64,000 nt of DNA from Mallotus nudiflorus (GCA_947683625.1 CANTUR010000241.1:1948501-2012500); one strand, 5' to 3'; positions 12,570 through 26,029 are shown, counted from the stretch's first letter. Notes: generated by a model from the sequence alone, not told the origin. Numbers and translations are program-made.

Positions 12570-12580
12570 TTTTTTATATA
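12570..12580 (-). promoter_or_regulatory. Probable TATA box of the MLK kinase gene
   Basis: TATATAAAAAA on the - strand. A start about 30 bp downstream (near 12,540) would put the pyrimidine tract and both uORFs in a leader of about 310 nt. The flanking DNA is itself AT-rich, so the match is suggestive only. Confidence 0.5.
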
Positions 12581-12599
12581 TCTATAAGACAAAAATTTT

Positions 12600-13574
12600 A
12601 AAAGCTTAGTTTTAAACTTCTCTATCTTCAAATAAAAAGTTTCAAACTTTAATTAATTTGATTTTTCAAATAAAAAAATATTTTTGTTTTGAATGTGTTG
12701 AAAAAAAACTTAATTTATTTTGTTCCAACAAAATAAATAACAATTGTTTAGTAAAAATAAAAAAATAATAATTGAACGAATAATGGTTGATATTTTTAAG
12801 GTAATTTTATTTTTAAGAAATTATTTGAATTTAAAAGAATGCGAATGAATTATTAATATGATAAAAAATTATAAATTCAAAATTAATAGTTTTTTCTTAA
12901 TTTAATATTTTTTTATTGTAATCTATAAATATTAAATAATGAATTTTAAAATCATTAATTCTAAAATATGACAAGTACCTTTTTGCGTAATTCAATATCC
13001 ACCCTTAAAAATTTATCATAATATTTTTATATAAAAAATATAACTAATCTTATTTTAGAATATATATATATATATATTCTATATTATATAAATTGCTCTA
13101 ATTCTATTATAAATAAAATATTACTTTTTCTTTAAATGAAAAATTATGCATTTTATTCTAATTAAAACATTCATTTTCTACTATTTTATTTTTTCATTTA
13201 CTTTATTTATTCAATTATTATTAATACTATACATATTAAAAATATTTTTTATATACTCTTAATAAAAATAATAAAATAAATTTGTTGTAGTAACTTTTAA
13301 AATTCTAATTTTTATATTTTTATTAAATTGTAGTTTAAATTTATTATTTTAAAAAATATATATTATTTACAGTTCGAGTAAAATATGAATTCACAACTAG
13401 TTAAAAAATTAATTCATAAAAATATAACATCAAAATGTGGACAATGAGTAAACTATTAAAATTCTAATAATTAAGAACTTATTCAAATTCAACATGTTCT
13501 AAAATCTTTGTAATTTTTTTTTATTTTATTTCACTTAAAAATTTTCCACTATATATTAAAAGAAAATAGATGAG
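12600..13574. other. AT-rich intergenic DNA between the kinase promoter and element B
   Basis: Very AT-rich spacer with short A and T runs and a TA microsatellite near 13,062-13,078. No ORF, repeat family or RNA gene can be supported. It ends with ATGAG (13,570-13,574), the candidate target duplication of retrotransposon B; its partner copy would lie outside the window. Confidence 0.6.
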
Positions 13575-15405
13575 TGTAGACACTCGATTTGATCGGCCTG
13601 CGATAGGGGCGAACTGTAAATGCTCAATTTGGTTACCCTGCAATAGAGTCCGATGATGAGAAATATAAAGCTTGAATGAAAGAAAGAAACCCTGAATCTT
13701 CTCGAGAATGAGCCTAAGGGCTAAAAACCCATGAACAAGCCCAAAACCCTTCAGAACTAGTCCAAATCGCCTAGGCCCATTAAGCCCAATGCAGGGCAGG
13801 TTAGAGAGGTGAACGCCTTATTGTAGAGGCATCGTCTCTATAGCAGCCACTTGTTTCTGAATTAAATGCAAAGATGGTCATGGCCGCTAACTTGGTGAGC
13901 CCACCTCCTTTACAACTTAGCCTTTGGTATGAAAAGATGCCATTAAGAGAAAAAAAGGGCTAAGAAAGGCAATGTTGGAGGAGTGGTAGTAGGGGTATGG
14001 GCTAGGAGAGTGAATAAAAGGAGGAAAAAAAAGAGAAAGGGAGCTTTTTAGGGATTTTAAAAAAAAAAGAGAAAAAAGGAGGGGAGTTGCAAAGAGCTGT
14101 GGGAGGAAGAAGGAAGGAAAAAATAGGTTTATAAGAAAACAAGCTTAAAGGTTGATTTCACTTGAAGAATAAAGGGAAGAAACTTGTATTTAAGGAGAAA
14201 ATTAACACTCCAAAAACATTTCTGAGGGCTAAACATATTTGTAAGCTCACTTTTCAGTAATCATTTTATCCCTCTGCAAATTTGCATAACTCATTCCTTA
14301 CTTGTTTATATGTAATTTATAGTCTTCTTGTGTACTAGCTTCTGTATTCTTTCCCTTGTGTTTATTATTTATAATATGCTTCGCCTCTCACATAATTCAC
14401 TAAGCTCTAAGTGAAATTTCAAATTCAGCTAACTTTTAATAATAGATCTTTACTTGAACTAAAAGATTTGCCATTTTGAGAGTCATTTTAAAGTGCTTAT
14501 CAAGTAATTGATCACCCCACTATCATGAGGTGATGGCCTCTTCATAGAGACGATCGCCACTCTGATAGGGTCTCATATGACCTTACCTTGAATTCTTGTA
14601 AGTTATGAAAAGCTTCCATGTGTGTATAGGTCTTAGCATGTTAAAATCTATCTTGCATGAGCACCTATAATGTTGTTAAATTAAAGTTTAAAGCTTATAT
14701 TTTATGGTTTTTGGTTTCCTTGTTTTTACTTAATTCACGAACTAATCTTATGGACCTTTGTGCATGATCTTTATGTATTATGAGGAACTAACATTTTGCT
14801 TGTTGTAGGGATCCACTGGTGATTTGTGATCATCAATTATTCATCTTATTAATTAGTTCTTGAGAGGTTTTATTTAATTTAAGTAGTTTACTTTTAGTTT
14901 ATTGTTTATTTATTATACTATTATTTAAGTACGAAGCATTATAATCCTTAATCTCTTTCCCTTTTTGATTAGAATGTATGACTGTGAATTATATCTTTTT
15001 GTTTACTTATTGTGAATGCTGGGACCAGTCACATGAATTTGATTAATGAGCAAACATGGGCTTAATCATAAAATGTAATAATTGTTTGAAGGAAATTTGC
15101 AATTCAAACACCCAAGGTTGGGTGTAATAATTAAGGGTAATAAATTGCAAAACGTAAATGGAGGCCACAAGGTTGGGTAGACATTCAAACACCCATACCC
15201 AGTTTCTGAACCCGATCTTTAATTACGGCTTCTGGGAATCTCCGTGGGATCCAATTGTTATATTTTGTGTCCCAACTTTTATTCGGGTGGTGACTCCATC
15301 TCCTAGTAGGCTTATTACCTATTTCATATTTCTTAGTGGGCCTTGAGCCCATACAGTGCAGTGATCGCCAAATACTTGGGTGTGCGCTAAACCCTACCAC
15401 TTACA
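13575..15405 (+). repeat. 5' LTR of element B (1.83 kb)
   Basis: Starts TGTAGACACTCG and ends CTTACA, directly before a primer-binding-like site, so it has TG..CA borders. It contains palindrome units with a GATC-type core near 13,813-13,845 and 14,525-14,570. TGGTGACTCC at 15,298-15,307 resembles the primer site. The partner LTR lies outside the window, so age cannot be estimated. Confidence 0.75.
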
Positions 15406-15406
15406 A

Positions 15407-15424
15407 TGTTGGCTCCACTAGGGA
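15407..15424 (+). other. Degenerate primer-binding site of element B (tRNA-Arg type)
   Basis: TGTTGGCTCCACTAGGGA lies just after the LTR end and matches 14 of 18 positions of TGGCGACTCCACTGGGGA, the complement of the 3' end of plant tRNA-Arg(ACG). The mismatches fit an old inactive copy. Confidence 0.6.
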
Positions 15425-16332
15425 TAGAGAAACTGATTCCAATGTTTTGTAATTTATCATCTTTAATTATTCTTTGATTTCTTTTACATTTCGATTGCAT
15501 TCACTACACTTTTTGCACACAATGAGCACTTTAGTCCCATTTTAATATGATAATAATTAGTATTTTGCTATCTACATTTCACTCAAACCTTGTGATGGGA
15601 TATTTGATTATTGTCACTCACAACATGCACTATTCATATCATATGGACCCTTAGGTGGGGAGACGTACACATATGTATATGGTTGTGGGAGCCGAAGCCT
15701 TTTACTACCCAAAACTCAAGCTCATATAGTGACCTAGCAATTTTCCATAGGAATTCCCAAGTTGCATGCGTTTTATACCCATTAATGGACCCTCAAAATA
15801 AAACCCAAGCCCGTTATAAATGGGCATTTCATGCCTATTCTTAGCCCATTTTAAAGTGAGTGTTGTCAAAATGGGCCTATCATGCCTATGTGGGCTCATT
15901 AAAATGGATCTTGACAAGATAAAGCCCTGATATCATTCTCAGCTCATTAAAGACGGGCTTTGGATTTATTTAGAGGATATGTTACTTGCTTGTTCTATTT
16001 TGAGAATTATCTTACATACGTTAGTCTTGTTATCACTTATTGATAATTAAAACCTAGACAAAAAATTCTAGGACAAGATACTCATCATTGAACACATGTG
16101 TAGGAGAAGTAAGGGCAAAGGTCATCATTTTTAAAGCTTTGCATTTTTATTGTGTATTAAATATGCTTATTTGGTTTTTTATTTTCCCTGAATAATAAAA
16201 TGAACCTACATATCATGCATACACGTCATGCATAATTCTAACATGTGGTCTTGCAGTAGTATAAATACTTTAAGCTCATCTAAGTGGGTTTGGTTCAGTT
16301 TCGGTTAATTAGTTAAAAGTTTAGAAATAAAA

Positions 16333-17640
16333 ATGGTAGAAGGGTTTGATCCTAAGGCTTTTAAGGCATAGTTGAAATAGGAGGTGTTCGCTAAGACCTG
16401 GTCTATGATGAGGGAGATGATAAAAGATAACTAAGTTGATTAGAGAAAATTAACTAGTACAACCAACCAATCTAATTGATATGGATGATGAAATCCTAGT
16501 GAGAGAAAGGGAAGGGGATAATGTGACAGTATTGGCTGATCCATTAAACCGGAGGAATGTGAACTCGGCAAAGGACGTGGAACAGACTGAGTGGGTCAAG
16601 AGTATAACCAAGGCCATGAGTCAAATGTAAATGATGATGAAAAAGAAGGTCATGGATGCCCCGTTGGACTACAATGATTTGAATCTGAATAGGGAAGATG
16701 AACCGTTGCCTAGGAAATTCAAATTTCCTAACATGAAAAGGTATTTCAGAATTGAGGACCCCATTTGCATCTAAAGTAATATATGACTTACATGAAAGCT
16801 ACTGAACTGACCAAGGCTCAAATAATCAAGCAGTTCCCCATATCATTATAAGGCATACCAATCCACTGGTACTATGCTTTAAAACCTCACGTTCAGTCTA
16901 ATTGGAAAGAACTATGTGCAGCGTTTATGAAATAATACAACCTTAATGTTCAATTGGAGGTATCTTTGAGGGATTTATAAAACACCAAGCAAAGGTTTAA
17001 TGAGTCCTTCACTGATTATCTAACTCGTTGAAGAGGAAAATTATCTCAAATAAGGCATAGGTGTGCCGAGTCAGACTAATTAGTGCTGGCAATAGAAGAG
17101 TATGTTCCAGCATGTCTAAGAAGCTATGGGATTTGGGAATCCAAATTTTCAAGGAGTTTTACAAATTTGGGGTTCAGAAAGAATCAGACTTAGCCCAAGA
17201 AAAAAGATTTTTTAGAAGGAGATTGAGGGGCAAAGATGGAGCCAGCTCAAGCATCAATGTTCAAATCTATACTATCAGGCAACCAAGCATCAACCTACCG
17301 ATCAATGCTATTAAGCAACTTTAAAGATTCTCTAATCTAGGGCAGCCTTTATCCAAAGTTCTTGAGAAGCTGATTAAGAAAAACTTATTATGGTTTTTAC
17401 CTTCTCAATAACCTTTACCAAGTGCCAACCTGAAACTTTTTTATAAATTTCATCAAACCATTGGGCATGACACTGACAGTTGTGCCTGATCGAAACATGA
17501 AATCCAGATCTAATTGATGCAGGTAAAATCACTGACCCTAAAATAAGAAAGCCGAATACCCAAAATAACCCTCTACCTAATTACCAAAATGTGCCACCAC
17601 TTAACCCACCTATTCTAATGATTAACATTAGCTTAATGGA
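16333..17640 (+). pseudogene. gag: gag remnant of element B
   Basis: A decayed capsid gene starting near ATG 16,333. Gag signatures appear in shifting frames: a KFKFPNMKRYF-type segment near 16,715, a QLEVSLRDL segment near 16,950 followed by FNESFTDYLTR near 17,000, and a retroviral zinc-knuckle-like KFHQTIGHDTDSC at about 17,438-17,487. Many stops and frameshifts interrupt it. The longest open stretch is 17,061-17,324. Element C carries a clearer homologue. Confidence 0.8.
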
Positions 17641-17833
17641 AGAGTAAGTTTTAAACTCTTTTATTAACATCATTCTTGATCCATTAAAGCCTAAACCCAA
17701 ACCAAAAGACTCAAACCAAAATAAATGTTCCATCAAGTTCTTTATGCATACATTGGATATTTGGAGCTCCGATGATGAAGATGAAGTAAAAGTTAATTTG
17801 TGGGATGATGAGTAAGGTGGATTAGTCCAATCT

Positions 17834-18340
17834 GTGAAAAGGATTGAGGGAAAAAAACAAGAAGTTGAGACCACTAAGCCTGAATCAGCAGAAGTAGAGA
17901 AAATGGTGAAAAAGAAAGAAGTGATAAAAGACCAAGGAACTATCGCTAGTGTATGGGATTTATTTATGCATTATAGGGACCACTGGGAAGTATTAGTTTT
18001 GGCAGTAGATCATAAAAAGATCTCCACGAGTTGCACTCCTGAGCAAATGGTTAACTCCTTGATAGAAACCCCCCAAGGCATCATAATGTATTTTTATCAT
18101 GATTTACCTTTGGAGGAGAGAGACCACCACAAAGCCTTATTTATCAAGGTTGAAGTTAAAGGGAAGATGACTTGTTATGTCATGGTAAACAATGGTTCCA
18201 CCATTAATGTGTGCCCATTGAAGATTATACCTAAGCTAGGATTGATTATGGTGGATTTAAAACCTTCTGAGGTAGTCTTCAAGGCTTATGATGACACAAA
18301 AGGCCTGTTGAAGGGACATTTAGAGCATTGGTCAGGATAA
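17834..18340 (+). pseudogene. gag-pol spacer and aspartic protease of element B, inactive
   Basis: An open frame of 168 aa: a charged lead, a segment resembling the equivalent part of element C, then a protease core around VNNGSTINVCPLK (18,185-18,223). The homologue in C reads VDDGSAINVCP, so the catalytic Asp is Asn here. The frame ends within the protease domain at a stop. Confidence 0.75.
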
Positions 18341-18391
18341 GACCTATTGAGACTTGGGTCAACTTGCATGTAATTGATATTCGTGTAACCT

Positions 18392-19378
18392 TTGCTATTA
18401 TGCTATAAAGGCCATGGTTTCATCCCTTGGGTGGTGTGCCCTCCATTGTCCATAAAAAAAATCAAGTTTCTGTATGAGGGCAAGGTTGTCACCATCTTTG
18501 CTGAGATTAAAGCTATTATGGCCGCCCTAAAACTAGCACCTAAAGAAATCATTATAAGTCTAAGTTTTGAGGTTTGTGTGATTTATGAAGATGAAATGGA
18601 TGAGAGAGTTCTTAACATGATGTGCAACATGAAGTTTATGCTCAGTATGGGATTGGGAAAGGACCAAAGTGGACCTTCGAGATTCATTGAGTGTAAAGTG
18701 CCTATTCTAATACACGGGGTAAGGTTTAAAGGAGCTAATGGTCCAAAAGAGGAAATCAATATCTGGAATCAACTCAAAAAAGAAGAGGAAGAGATTATGG
18801 TTGAAGGAAAGGGCTTATGGGAAACTTTTATGAGAGAAGGCATCGGATACCCATACAATGGAACTCTAGAACCTCTTTTAATAGACGGGGAAGTTATTCC
18901 AGGGTTTAAGATCTTTATTGAGTTTATGAATGAAATAAAGAAAGCTACTATTGAGGAGATCCCTATTAAAGAGTTGGTACCAACTGAGGAGGAATCTGAA
19001 GAGAACCCAGTTGCTCTAAAGGTGAAGGATGCTGATGATCAAAACAAGGAGCTAGATTTTGAAGTATATGCCCTCAACTCTATCATGGCTATCTTTTATG
19101 ATAGTTATGATATTTCTCTTACTTCTTTGTTTGAAACTGATGATTTATTCTTTTTAAAAGTGAATGCAATAAAGTATGAGTTTGCTTATTTGTGTGATGT
19201 GTTTCCTAATAGTTATTTTATTTATAATGATAATTTCATGCATATGTTTGACATTAATTCCATGCAAATTGAATCATTTAATCTAAGCATAAATGACAAC
19301 CCTAAAAATATATTGGTTGCTTCTGATTTAACTCATAATGAGAGGGAAAAAATGAAAGAAATATTAATAAAAAGATAA
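18392..19378 (+). pseudogene. Protease end and protease-RT spacer of element B (328 codons open)
   Basis: The longest open frame in the repeat region. It holds the C-terminal protease part, an MGLGKDQSG segment near 18,645-18,675 like the G-patch-type motif seen at this place in related elements, an acidic low-complexity linker, and a tail whose NSMQIESFN segment near 19,257-19,283 has counterparts in A and C. It ends before the RT. Staying open in such a decayed copy may be chance. Confidence 0.65.
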
Positions 19379-19579
19379 AAAGTATTTTCTTAGGCCTATG
19401 AAGACATGCCAAGGATCAATAAGGAAATCTCTAAACACAGTATCCCTATAAATCCTCACACATCGCCAATAAAGTAGAAAAAGAGGAGGATAAGGCTAGA
19501 ATGGGCACTTCTTATCAAAGAAGAGTTCGAAAAACAACTAAAGGCAAAGTTTTTGGATGTGGTAGAGGACACCTAATGG

Positions 19580-20681
19580 TTGGCCAATATAGTTCTGGTC
19601 CCTAAGAAAGATAGGAGGGTCAAAATGTGTGTGGACTATAGAGACCTAAATAAGGCTTGCTTGAAGAATGATTTCCCACTACCACACATTAACACGTTGG
19701 TCAATGGTGCGGCTTCCAATGTAATATATTCTTTTATAGATGAGTTCTCATGGTATAATCAGATCATAATGGCAATAATAGACAAACTGAAGACATCATT
19801 CATCATTGAGTGGGGGATTTACTATTGTTGGGTGATGCCATTCAGATTTAAAAATGCAGGAGCTACTTATGAGATGATGGTGATTGCTCTGTTGTATGAT
19901 ATGATCCATAAAGAGATAGAAGTATACGTAGACAATATGATGGTAAAGTCTGCGACCAGAGAAGGGCACTTTGAGGCTTTAGAAAATTTCTTAGTAAGAG
20001 TAGAAAAGTACAATCTCATACTAAATTTGAAGAAGTGCATTTTCAGGGTGATGTATGATAGGCTATTAGGACACATCATTAGTCGGAAGGGAATAAAAGT
20101 GGATCAGGATAAGGTCAAGGCAATAAGGGAAATGCCCACTCCAAAGAATGAAAAAGAAGTCAGAGGGTTCATAGGATGATTGCAGTATATTAGCAGGTTT
20201 ATAACTAAGTTGACCGTTATGTGTAAGCCAATTTTCAAGCTTTTAAAGAAAAATTAGCTTATAATATAAGACAATGAATGTCAACGAGCTTCAAAGCCAT
20301 TAAGGCTTATTTAATGAATCCTCTAATGCTGCAACCATCGAAGTCAAGTAAGTCCTTAATCTTGTATTTGGCAATTAAAAAGGATGTAATAGAGGCAATG
20401 TTAGTGCAGGAGAACGAAGAAAGGGTCGAACATGCATTGTATTACTTGAGTAAGAAGCTCCTCTTATATGAAACTAATTATAGCCAAGTAGAGAAAACGT
20501 GTCTAGTTGTAATTTAAGTGATGGAGAAGCTCCAACAATACTTTTAATCCTACAGGGTACATGCAATTTCTAGACATAATCCCCTCAGGTACCTTCAACA
20601 AACTCCATTGCTCATGGGAAAGTTAGTTAGATGGTTAGTACTGCTCACTGAATTTGACATTAATTATATGGCAAAGAAGGT
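19580..20681 (+). pseudogene. Reverse transcriptase and first RNase H of element B, 5' part
   Basis: The open frame 19,580-20,179 is a Ty3-gypsy RT: VLVPKKDRRVKMCVDYRDLN, MPFRFKNAGATYE, and the active-site box as YVDN (19,925-19,936) where active enzymes have YVDD. A stop at 20,177-20,179 breaks it before the RT-RNase H connection. The RNase H continues in fragments (open again at 20,278-20,517) and is cut at 20,681 by element A. Reading resumes at 32,355. This copy cannot be active. Confidence 0.9.
20677..20681 (+). repeat. Target site duplication AAGGT, left copy (element A)
   Basis: AAGGT here and at 32,350-32,354 directly flank the TG..CA borders of element A. It is an exact 5-bp duplication, as expected for LTR-retrotransposon integration, and the RNase H frame of B is continuous once A and one copy are set aside. 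Confidence 0.93.
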
Positions 20682-22901
20682 TGTAATTACCCAATTTTGG
20701 GATGCAATTGTGCACGCGTGCGATGAAAGCCCCTATGATGAAATCTAATCAAGAATTAATCTTTGGTGTCGAGTTTCACGATTTAAAGGACTAAATTGCT
20801 ATGTTTTTGTTGATTTAATTGCAAAATTGGTTTTTTATGGATTTGATTGCAAAAATTATAAACTTTTGAGGACCTTTTTTATAATTTAAAAAAAGGGTGA
20901 TTAGTCGGCATTACATAATGTCAGTTGGTATTAAGCAATACCAATCAGCATTACAGACGTCAGTCGGCATTCCAGAGTGCCCATTTTTGCTAAAAATTGA
21001 TTTTTTACACTGAAAATTAATTTTTTAATAATTTTTCAATGCTTTCATTGGTCCAGGACACCACGTGTCCCTGTGTGTGAGTCTTTGATTTTTTCAAAAC
21101 TTTATCGCTCATCATCTCATCATCTTGATTTTGAAAATTCAAAAAATAAAATACAAACTCCTGAGAGACTCCTAATCTTACTCCTAAATATTGCGCAACT
21201 TTCCTACATGATCACAAGAGCTGGGGTTGCTAGGCCAGGCTTTAAAAGCCGAGAGACAGAATCTGTGAGGGGGATAGAAAAAAAAAGTTGTGAAAAAACC
21301 CTAAAGAAAAGAGCTGCAAAAAATATAGGGAGAATAAAAACCCTAATTAGCTACTGCAAAAAGAGAGTGAATTGAAAAACACAGACCTTCTATTGCAGGT
21401 TTCAAATCAACAAAAAATACGTTCTTTGCTTTTAAAGTCTAGAAAATCAAGAAAAAACAACAGTGTCAATCTCGAGTCGGTGATAATCACAATTTGAGGG
21501 GCATTCAACAACATTTGCACAACATCTTCTCCTTTTTTTTTATTTGTTTTCTTTGTTTTATTTCTTGATTGATTCATTACTGATTAATTTTTTTTATTTT
21601 TAATTGGTGTTCTGTGGTGCTCTGAATGTAAGGTTGGCGATGTGAGTTTTTGATAGTATTGAAGAATCCATAAGATGTCATGGACTGAGTTTTTTGAAGT
21701 CCACGTAGAATTTAGGATTTATTATTTATTATCTTTTGCAGTATTTTTTTTATGACTTTTACTGGGTTGTAATTAATTTGCTTTAATTTCTTGCACTATA
21801 GTTAATAATAGCCCCAATATAGGGAAATTAGTGAAATTTTAATTCTCTACACTGTAATTTAGGTTCAATTTGATAAAATTCAATTAAAATTAATGATGGT
21901 AGTAGACTAATTTTAGGGTTGTATGAAATTGAATTAGAGTTTCTTAGAAAAATCATGTAAAATTATTATTTTAATTTATTTTTTAGTATGTTTGTTGGAT
22001 TTGGCTTATTTTTATGTTTTTATTCTCTTTGGGCCTCAAACCCACGTTAGGTTCAAACTCATTTAATAAATAGACTTAAAAATAGTTTTTAGTTTTTAAT
22101 TAATTTAGGCCTATTTAGGTTAAATTAGATTTAGGCTCACTTTTAATTAATAAAATTAACATAGACTTTAGCCCACTAATGTATTTTATTTTTTAAAATT
22201 AATTAGTCCTTAAGCCCATTTCTAGTTAATTAAAATTAATTTAGATTTAGTTCATCCCATTAATTTTAGTTTTTTTTTAAATAAATAGACTTAGGCTCCA
22301 TTTTTATTTGAGTTAACATTAAATTAGACTTAGATCCACTTAATAAACTAATTTCTTCTGTAAAATTTAAATAATAGGCTTGTTTCCTCAATTAATTAAA
22401 CTAAGTAGATTTAAACTCATTAATTTAATTAAAATGTAGGCACCTTTTTAGTCCATTTTACTTGTAAATAAAATATGTAGAATTAGCTAACTTTAATTAA
22501 TAAAATATAGTTTAGACATAGAGATGCTGCCTTTTGTATGCATTTTTACATATGATTTTATGACTTGTTGCCTTTGGGTTAAATGGATGTTTAATTAGGG
22601 TTTAAATAAAATTACGTGTAATTAGAGAATAAGATAGTAATTCATAAAATAAATCTAAATAAACACAAAACTTAAAGAAGTTAGTATTTCGTTTTTAGAA
22701 TCTCTTGGTTGTGGTGCTATCTTTCTTTTAGAGAATCGAGTACCACCAAAATGATTTGTCCCAGTTATTACCTTGGGTTGTGACTCCTCATCTCCATGTC
22801 ATGTCTTTGTGATAATGGTTAGTGTGTTACTTAGGACTCTGAGTCTGAACAGTGTCATGGTTGCTAAAATTGTAAACGTGCTCTAAACCCCATCGTCTGC
22901 A
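20682..22901 (+). repeat. 5' LTR of element A
   Basis: Starts TGTAATTACCC and ends CGTCTGCA. It is 2,220 bp and colinear with the 3' LTR at 30,131-32,349. It includes a palindrome array at 20,904-20,985 and a mutated primer-site-like box TTGTGACTCC at 22,778-22,787, 114 bp before the LTR end. Confidence 0.9.
20904..20985 (+). repeat. Palindrome array in the A 5' LTR (about 20-bp period)
   Basis: About four units of a 16-nt imperfect palindrome of the form AATGYCRRTYGGYATT separated by about 4 nt. The same array occurs at the matching place in the 3' LTR (30,355-30,470) and in the LTRs of C and the E family. Confidence 0.7.
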
Positions 22902-22902
22902 G

Positions 22903-22921
22903 TGGCGACTCCACTGGAGAT
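22903..22921 (+). other. Primer-binding site of element A (tRNA-Arg)
   Basis: TGGCGACTCCACTGGAGAT begins two bases after the LTR end. It is complementary to the 3' end of plant tRNA-Arg(ACG) including CCA, with about one mismatch. tRNA-Arg priming is a mark of Ogre-type Tat elements. Confidence 0.85.
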
Positions 22922-23830
22922 AAGAGATACAGATTCTACTTGTGTTCTTTAGAATTATTTTATTAATTATTATTTTATTCTTGCATTCATTCTGCATATA
23001 TCCTTATTAACCTATGGCGTTAGTTTATGATTCTATGATTCCATTAGCTTTATAGAGTTGTAAATTGGCTAACCATCACTCTTAGCCTTAATTGGGTTCA
23101 AGAGAGATTATTGGGCTCATCTGACCAGAGTCTGTAACCTAAGTCCAAAAGGGGGTAGTCTTCTTTAGAGTTTGCAAAGGATGCTGGGCCCCTATGACCT
23201 TGGCTTGTAACTCAAGTCTTAAAGGAGGGCATCTTACTAAGGGAACCTTGACTTTCAACCGGACCCTAACCACATATAATAGCTTAGTTAATTTCCCTAG
23301 GATTTACCCGAATTGCTTGTGTATTTTGCCATGAGGTATTTTTATCTATAAAAGCCTAAGCCTATACTTTAGAAGCCCATTTGGGTTAATAAAGATTAGG
23401 CTAATCTTTCATACCTAGAAATACTATTTCTATGCATTATTGCTTTAAGAGATTTGGCATGCTTATCAGTTCTTAATATTCCCTATTGATATTAAAGCCA
23501 AAACCAAAAAATCCTGGGAGAAGAGACTCACCATTGAACACGTGTGTGGGAGGAATAAGGTTGGAAGGATGAATGTTGTACACTTGATTGATACTTGCTA
23601 CATAGCACGTGCATCATGCATGCATTTCATCCATCACACTAACACTTTGTTTTATAGTCATCATAGATTCATCCGGGTCTTCTCGTATTTAAGGACGAAA
23701 AGGTGGCAAACTAAGAAGAACATAATTAAGTCCTAAAGCCATATAAAAAGAGATTCTTCACAGACTGAAGAAGAGTCATATTAATCTGCTTTACTTAAAA
23801 GTCGAACCAACTCCAACTGAGTATATAGAA
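22922..23830 (+). other. Untranslated leader of element A
   Basis: About 0.9 kb between primer site and gag with no long ORF. Its second half (from about 23,290) is colinear with C from 42,660, which confirms that A and C are one family and shows what C lost next to its 5' LTR. Confidence 0.7.
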
Positions 23831-25140
23831 ATGGAACAATAACAAGGAGAGAATTGGGCTTTAGAAGACATCAAGGGAGCTTTGATGGATGACATGAGAG
23901 CTATGATGCAAGATGAACTGAGACAAGCTTTATCTGGATTGATGCAACCTGCTGCTGCTATCATACCACCACCTATAATTGATTAACCACCTACTACTAT
24001 AGCTATCCCACTTGCTGCAGATGCTCCACCTACTGCCAATAATGTTGGGGGGCAACCTGTTACTAGAAACCCACTTATTGTCGATGTGAAGCTTGAGGAT
24101 TACATGGTAGAAAAGGCAAAGAGAGAATCACTTGAACTGGTACAAGACTATAAGTCAAGTAGATGCAATCACTGACCTAGAAAATGTCCAAGATGGAAGA
24201 GCTGCTTAGAGGACAAGGCATAGGATATATGTTTGACTTTGATGATATGCTGCTAACGGAGGGTAATGAGCTACCTAAGAAGTTCAAAATGCCTCAGCTG
24301 TAGAAGTTCAATGGAACTGGAGATCCTAGGATTCATCTCAGTCAGTACATAATAACTATGAGCACTATTAAGGTCCCATTAGCAGTGATCACTAGGTTAT
24401 TTGTACTGTCTTTAGAGGGAATGGCTGTAAACTGGTATAATGGGTTGGAAAAGTTTATTAGGGCTTACTAGAAAGAACTATGTACTGGTTTTTTAAAATA
24501 GTATGATTATAACACTAGATTGGAAGTGTCCATCAGAGATTTGGAACTGACTAAACAAAAACCAAATGAATCCTTTTATGATTTCTTGACTAGATTTATG
24601 AACAAAGCAGGATTACTAAAAAATAAATTGGCTGAGAAAGATCAGGTTAGGATGATAATCCATAATGTGTCACCCAATTTGGTTGAGAGGTTGCAAATGA
24701 TGAATCATAAGACATTTTTAGACCTTTATAATGACGGGTTACAAGCTGAGGAAATTAAAAGTGAGAAAAATAGGAGCTCTAAAACAACTGGGGCAAAGAA
24801 CTACCCAACTAGGGGCATACAACAAGGAAGCACTAGTTGGGTTATGGAAGTGCATGTTGTACAAACACTAAGGGGATTCTCCAATTTTAACCAACCTTTG
24901 TTAAAAGTCTTAGAGCATTTAATGCAAAGGGCTTACTTTAACCTTTATCGCATCCAAACTCACCAAACTCAAACATCCCAGGCTATAACCCAAACAAACA
25001 CTACAAATTCCATCAAAACCTTTAATACTCCACAGATAATTGCATCCGCCTCAAACACAAAATCCAAAACCTTATAGACTCCAAAAAGATCACAGACCCT
25101 GAAAACCCAAGCACCAGAAATAAACCTTACTTAAACTATT
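23831..25140 (+). pseudogene. gag: gag remnant of element A
   Basis: Starts at ATG 23,831 with a stop three codons later, then a readable region: an acidic DDMRAMMQDELRQAL segment, a Pro/Ala/Thr-rich linker, and a Retrotrans_gag-type capsid core. The open frame 24,520-25,077 (185 aa) contains SIRDLELTKQKPNESFYDFL and the NVSPNLVERL segment. In-frame stops and a frameshift near 24,900 break it. A PTGWGDEF motif follows near 25,370, as in C. The protease expected next is missing. Confidence 0.85.
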
Positions 25141-25592
25141 GAAATGTACCATTCTCAGCTACCATGATGATTAACTCAGGAGTTAGTGAGGAAGAAGTGC
25201 TAAGCTCCTTTGAGAACCTAAACCTTAAAAGCAAAGGGAAATCTCCTATTGCCTCTAAAGATGAGGAGAAGCAGAAGACTTATTAGGTCAGCCTTCAGGC
25301 AAGTTTGACTATAAGGTGTTTTATACTAAACCACCTTCTTTTAACATACCCTTTGAGTCGATTGTACCTACAGGATGGGGTGATGAATTTGATGATGAGA
25401 AGCTACTAGAGAAGAAAGAAAAATGCACATTTGAGGTATAGAAAGATGAAATCATGAAGGCAGTTGGCAAGAAGATACAAGAATAGTTATTATGTCAGCT
25501 GCCTGAAGGACAACCATCCCTAGCATTTAGAATAGAAGATAAATTTTCTTATTGTCTTCTTTGAATAAAATTTTAGTTTCTGTTTTGTTTTA

Positions 25593-25865
25593 GTGATTGA
25601 TGATATGAATTCTGATATGCTTACTTATGTATGTACATCCTATACTGTGCATTATGATATTGATCGCATTTGTATATTTAACATAAATTCAATTCAATTA
25701 GATTCATTTAACATGGACACAGATACAAATTCAAAGAACATTCATATATCATATTATGTAACTTTTGAAGATAGGAAATTTAAGGAAAAAAGAAAAAGAA
25801 CGATAAAAAAAGAGAGAAAAAAGAAAAAGAACAGTGAGGTAAAAATTAGAGAGAAAAAAATTTAG
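25593..25865 (+). pseudogene. Spacer-ORF remnant of element A marking the missing pol
   Basis: A 90-codon frame whose NINSIQLDSFN core matches the end of the protease-RT spacer ORF of B (near 19,257) and a stretch of C near 52,080. In B the RT follows; in A and C non-coding sequence follows. It marks the edge of the pol loss. The Lys-rich C-terminus is low-complexity. Confidence 0.6.
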
Positions 25866-26029
25866 GACTAACTGATAATAGGAGTTGCATCATATGATGT
25901 AATAAATGTTCTCATTTTTGCCTTAATAAATGAGTAAAATTAAATTTAAAATTTTTGTTCAAATATCACATATTTGTCTTTATCATGCTATATAAGTATT
26001 TGAATGGAAAGACAATATATAATAAAAGC

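Noticed and set aside
12311..12631. 106-codon - strand ORF upstream of the kinase
   Set aside because: Poly-Leu/Phe/Ser from T-rich leader and promoter DNA; it lies across the TATA box and the TTC tract.
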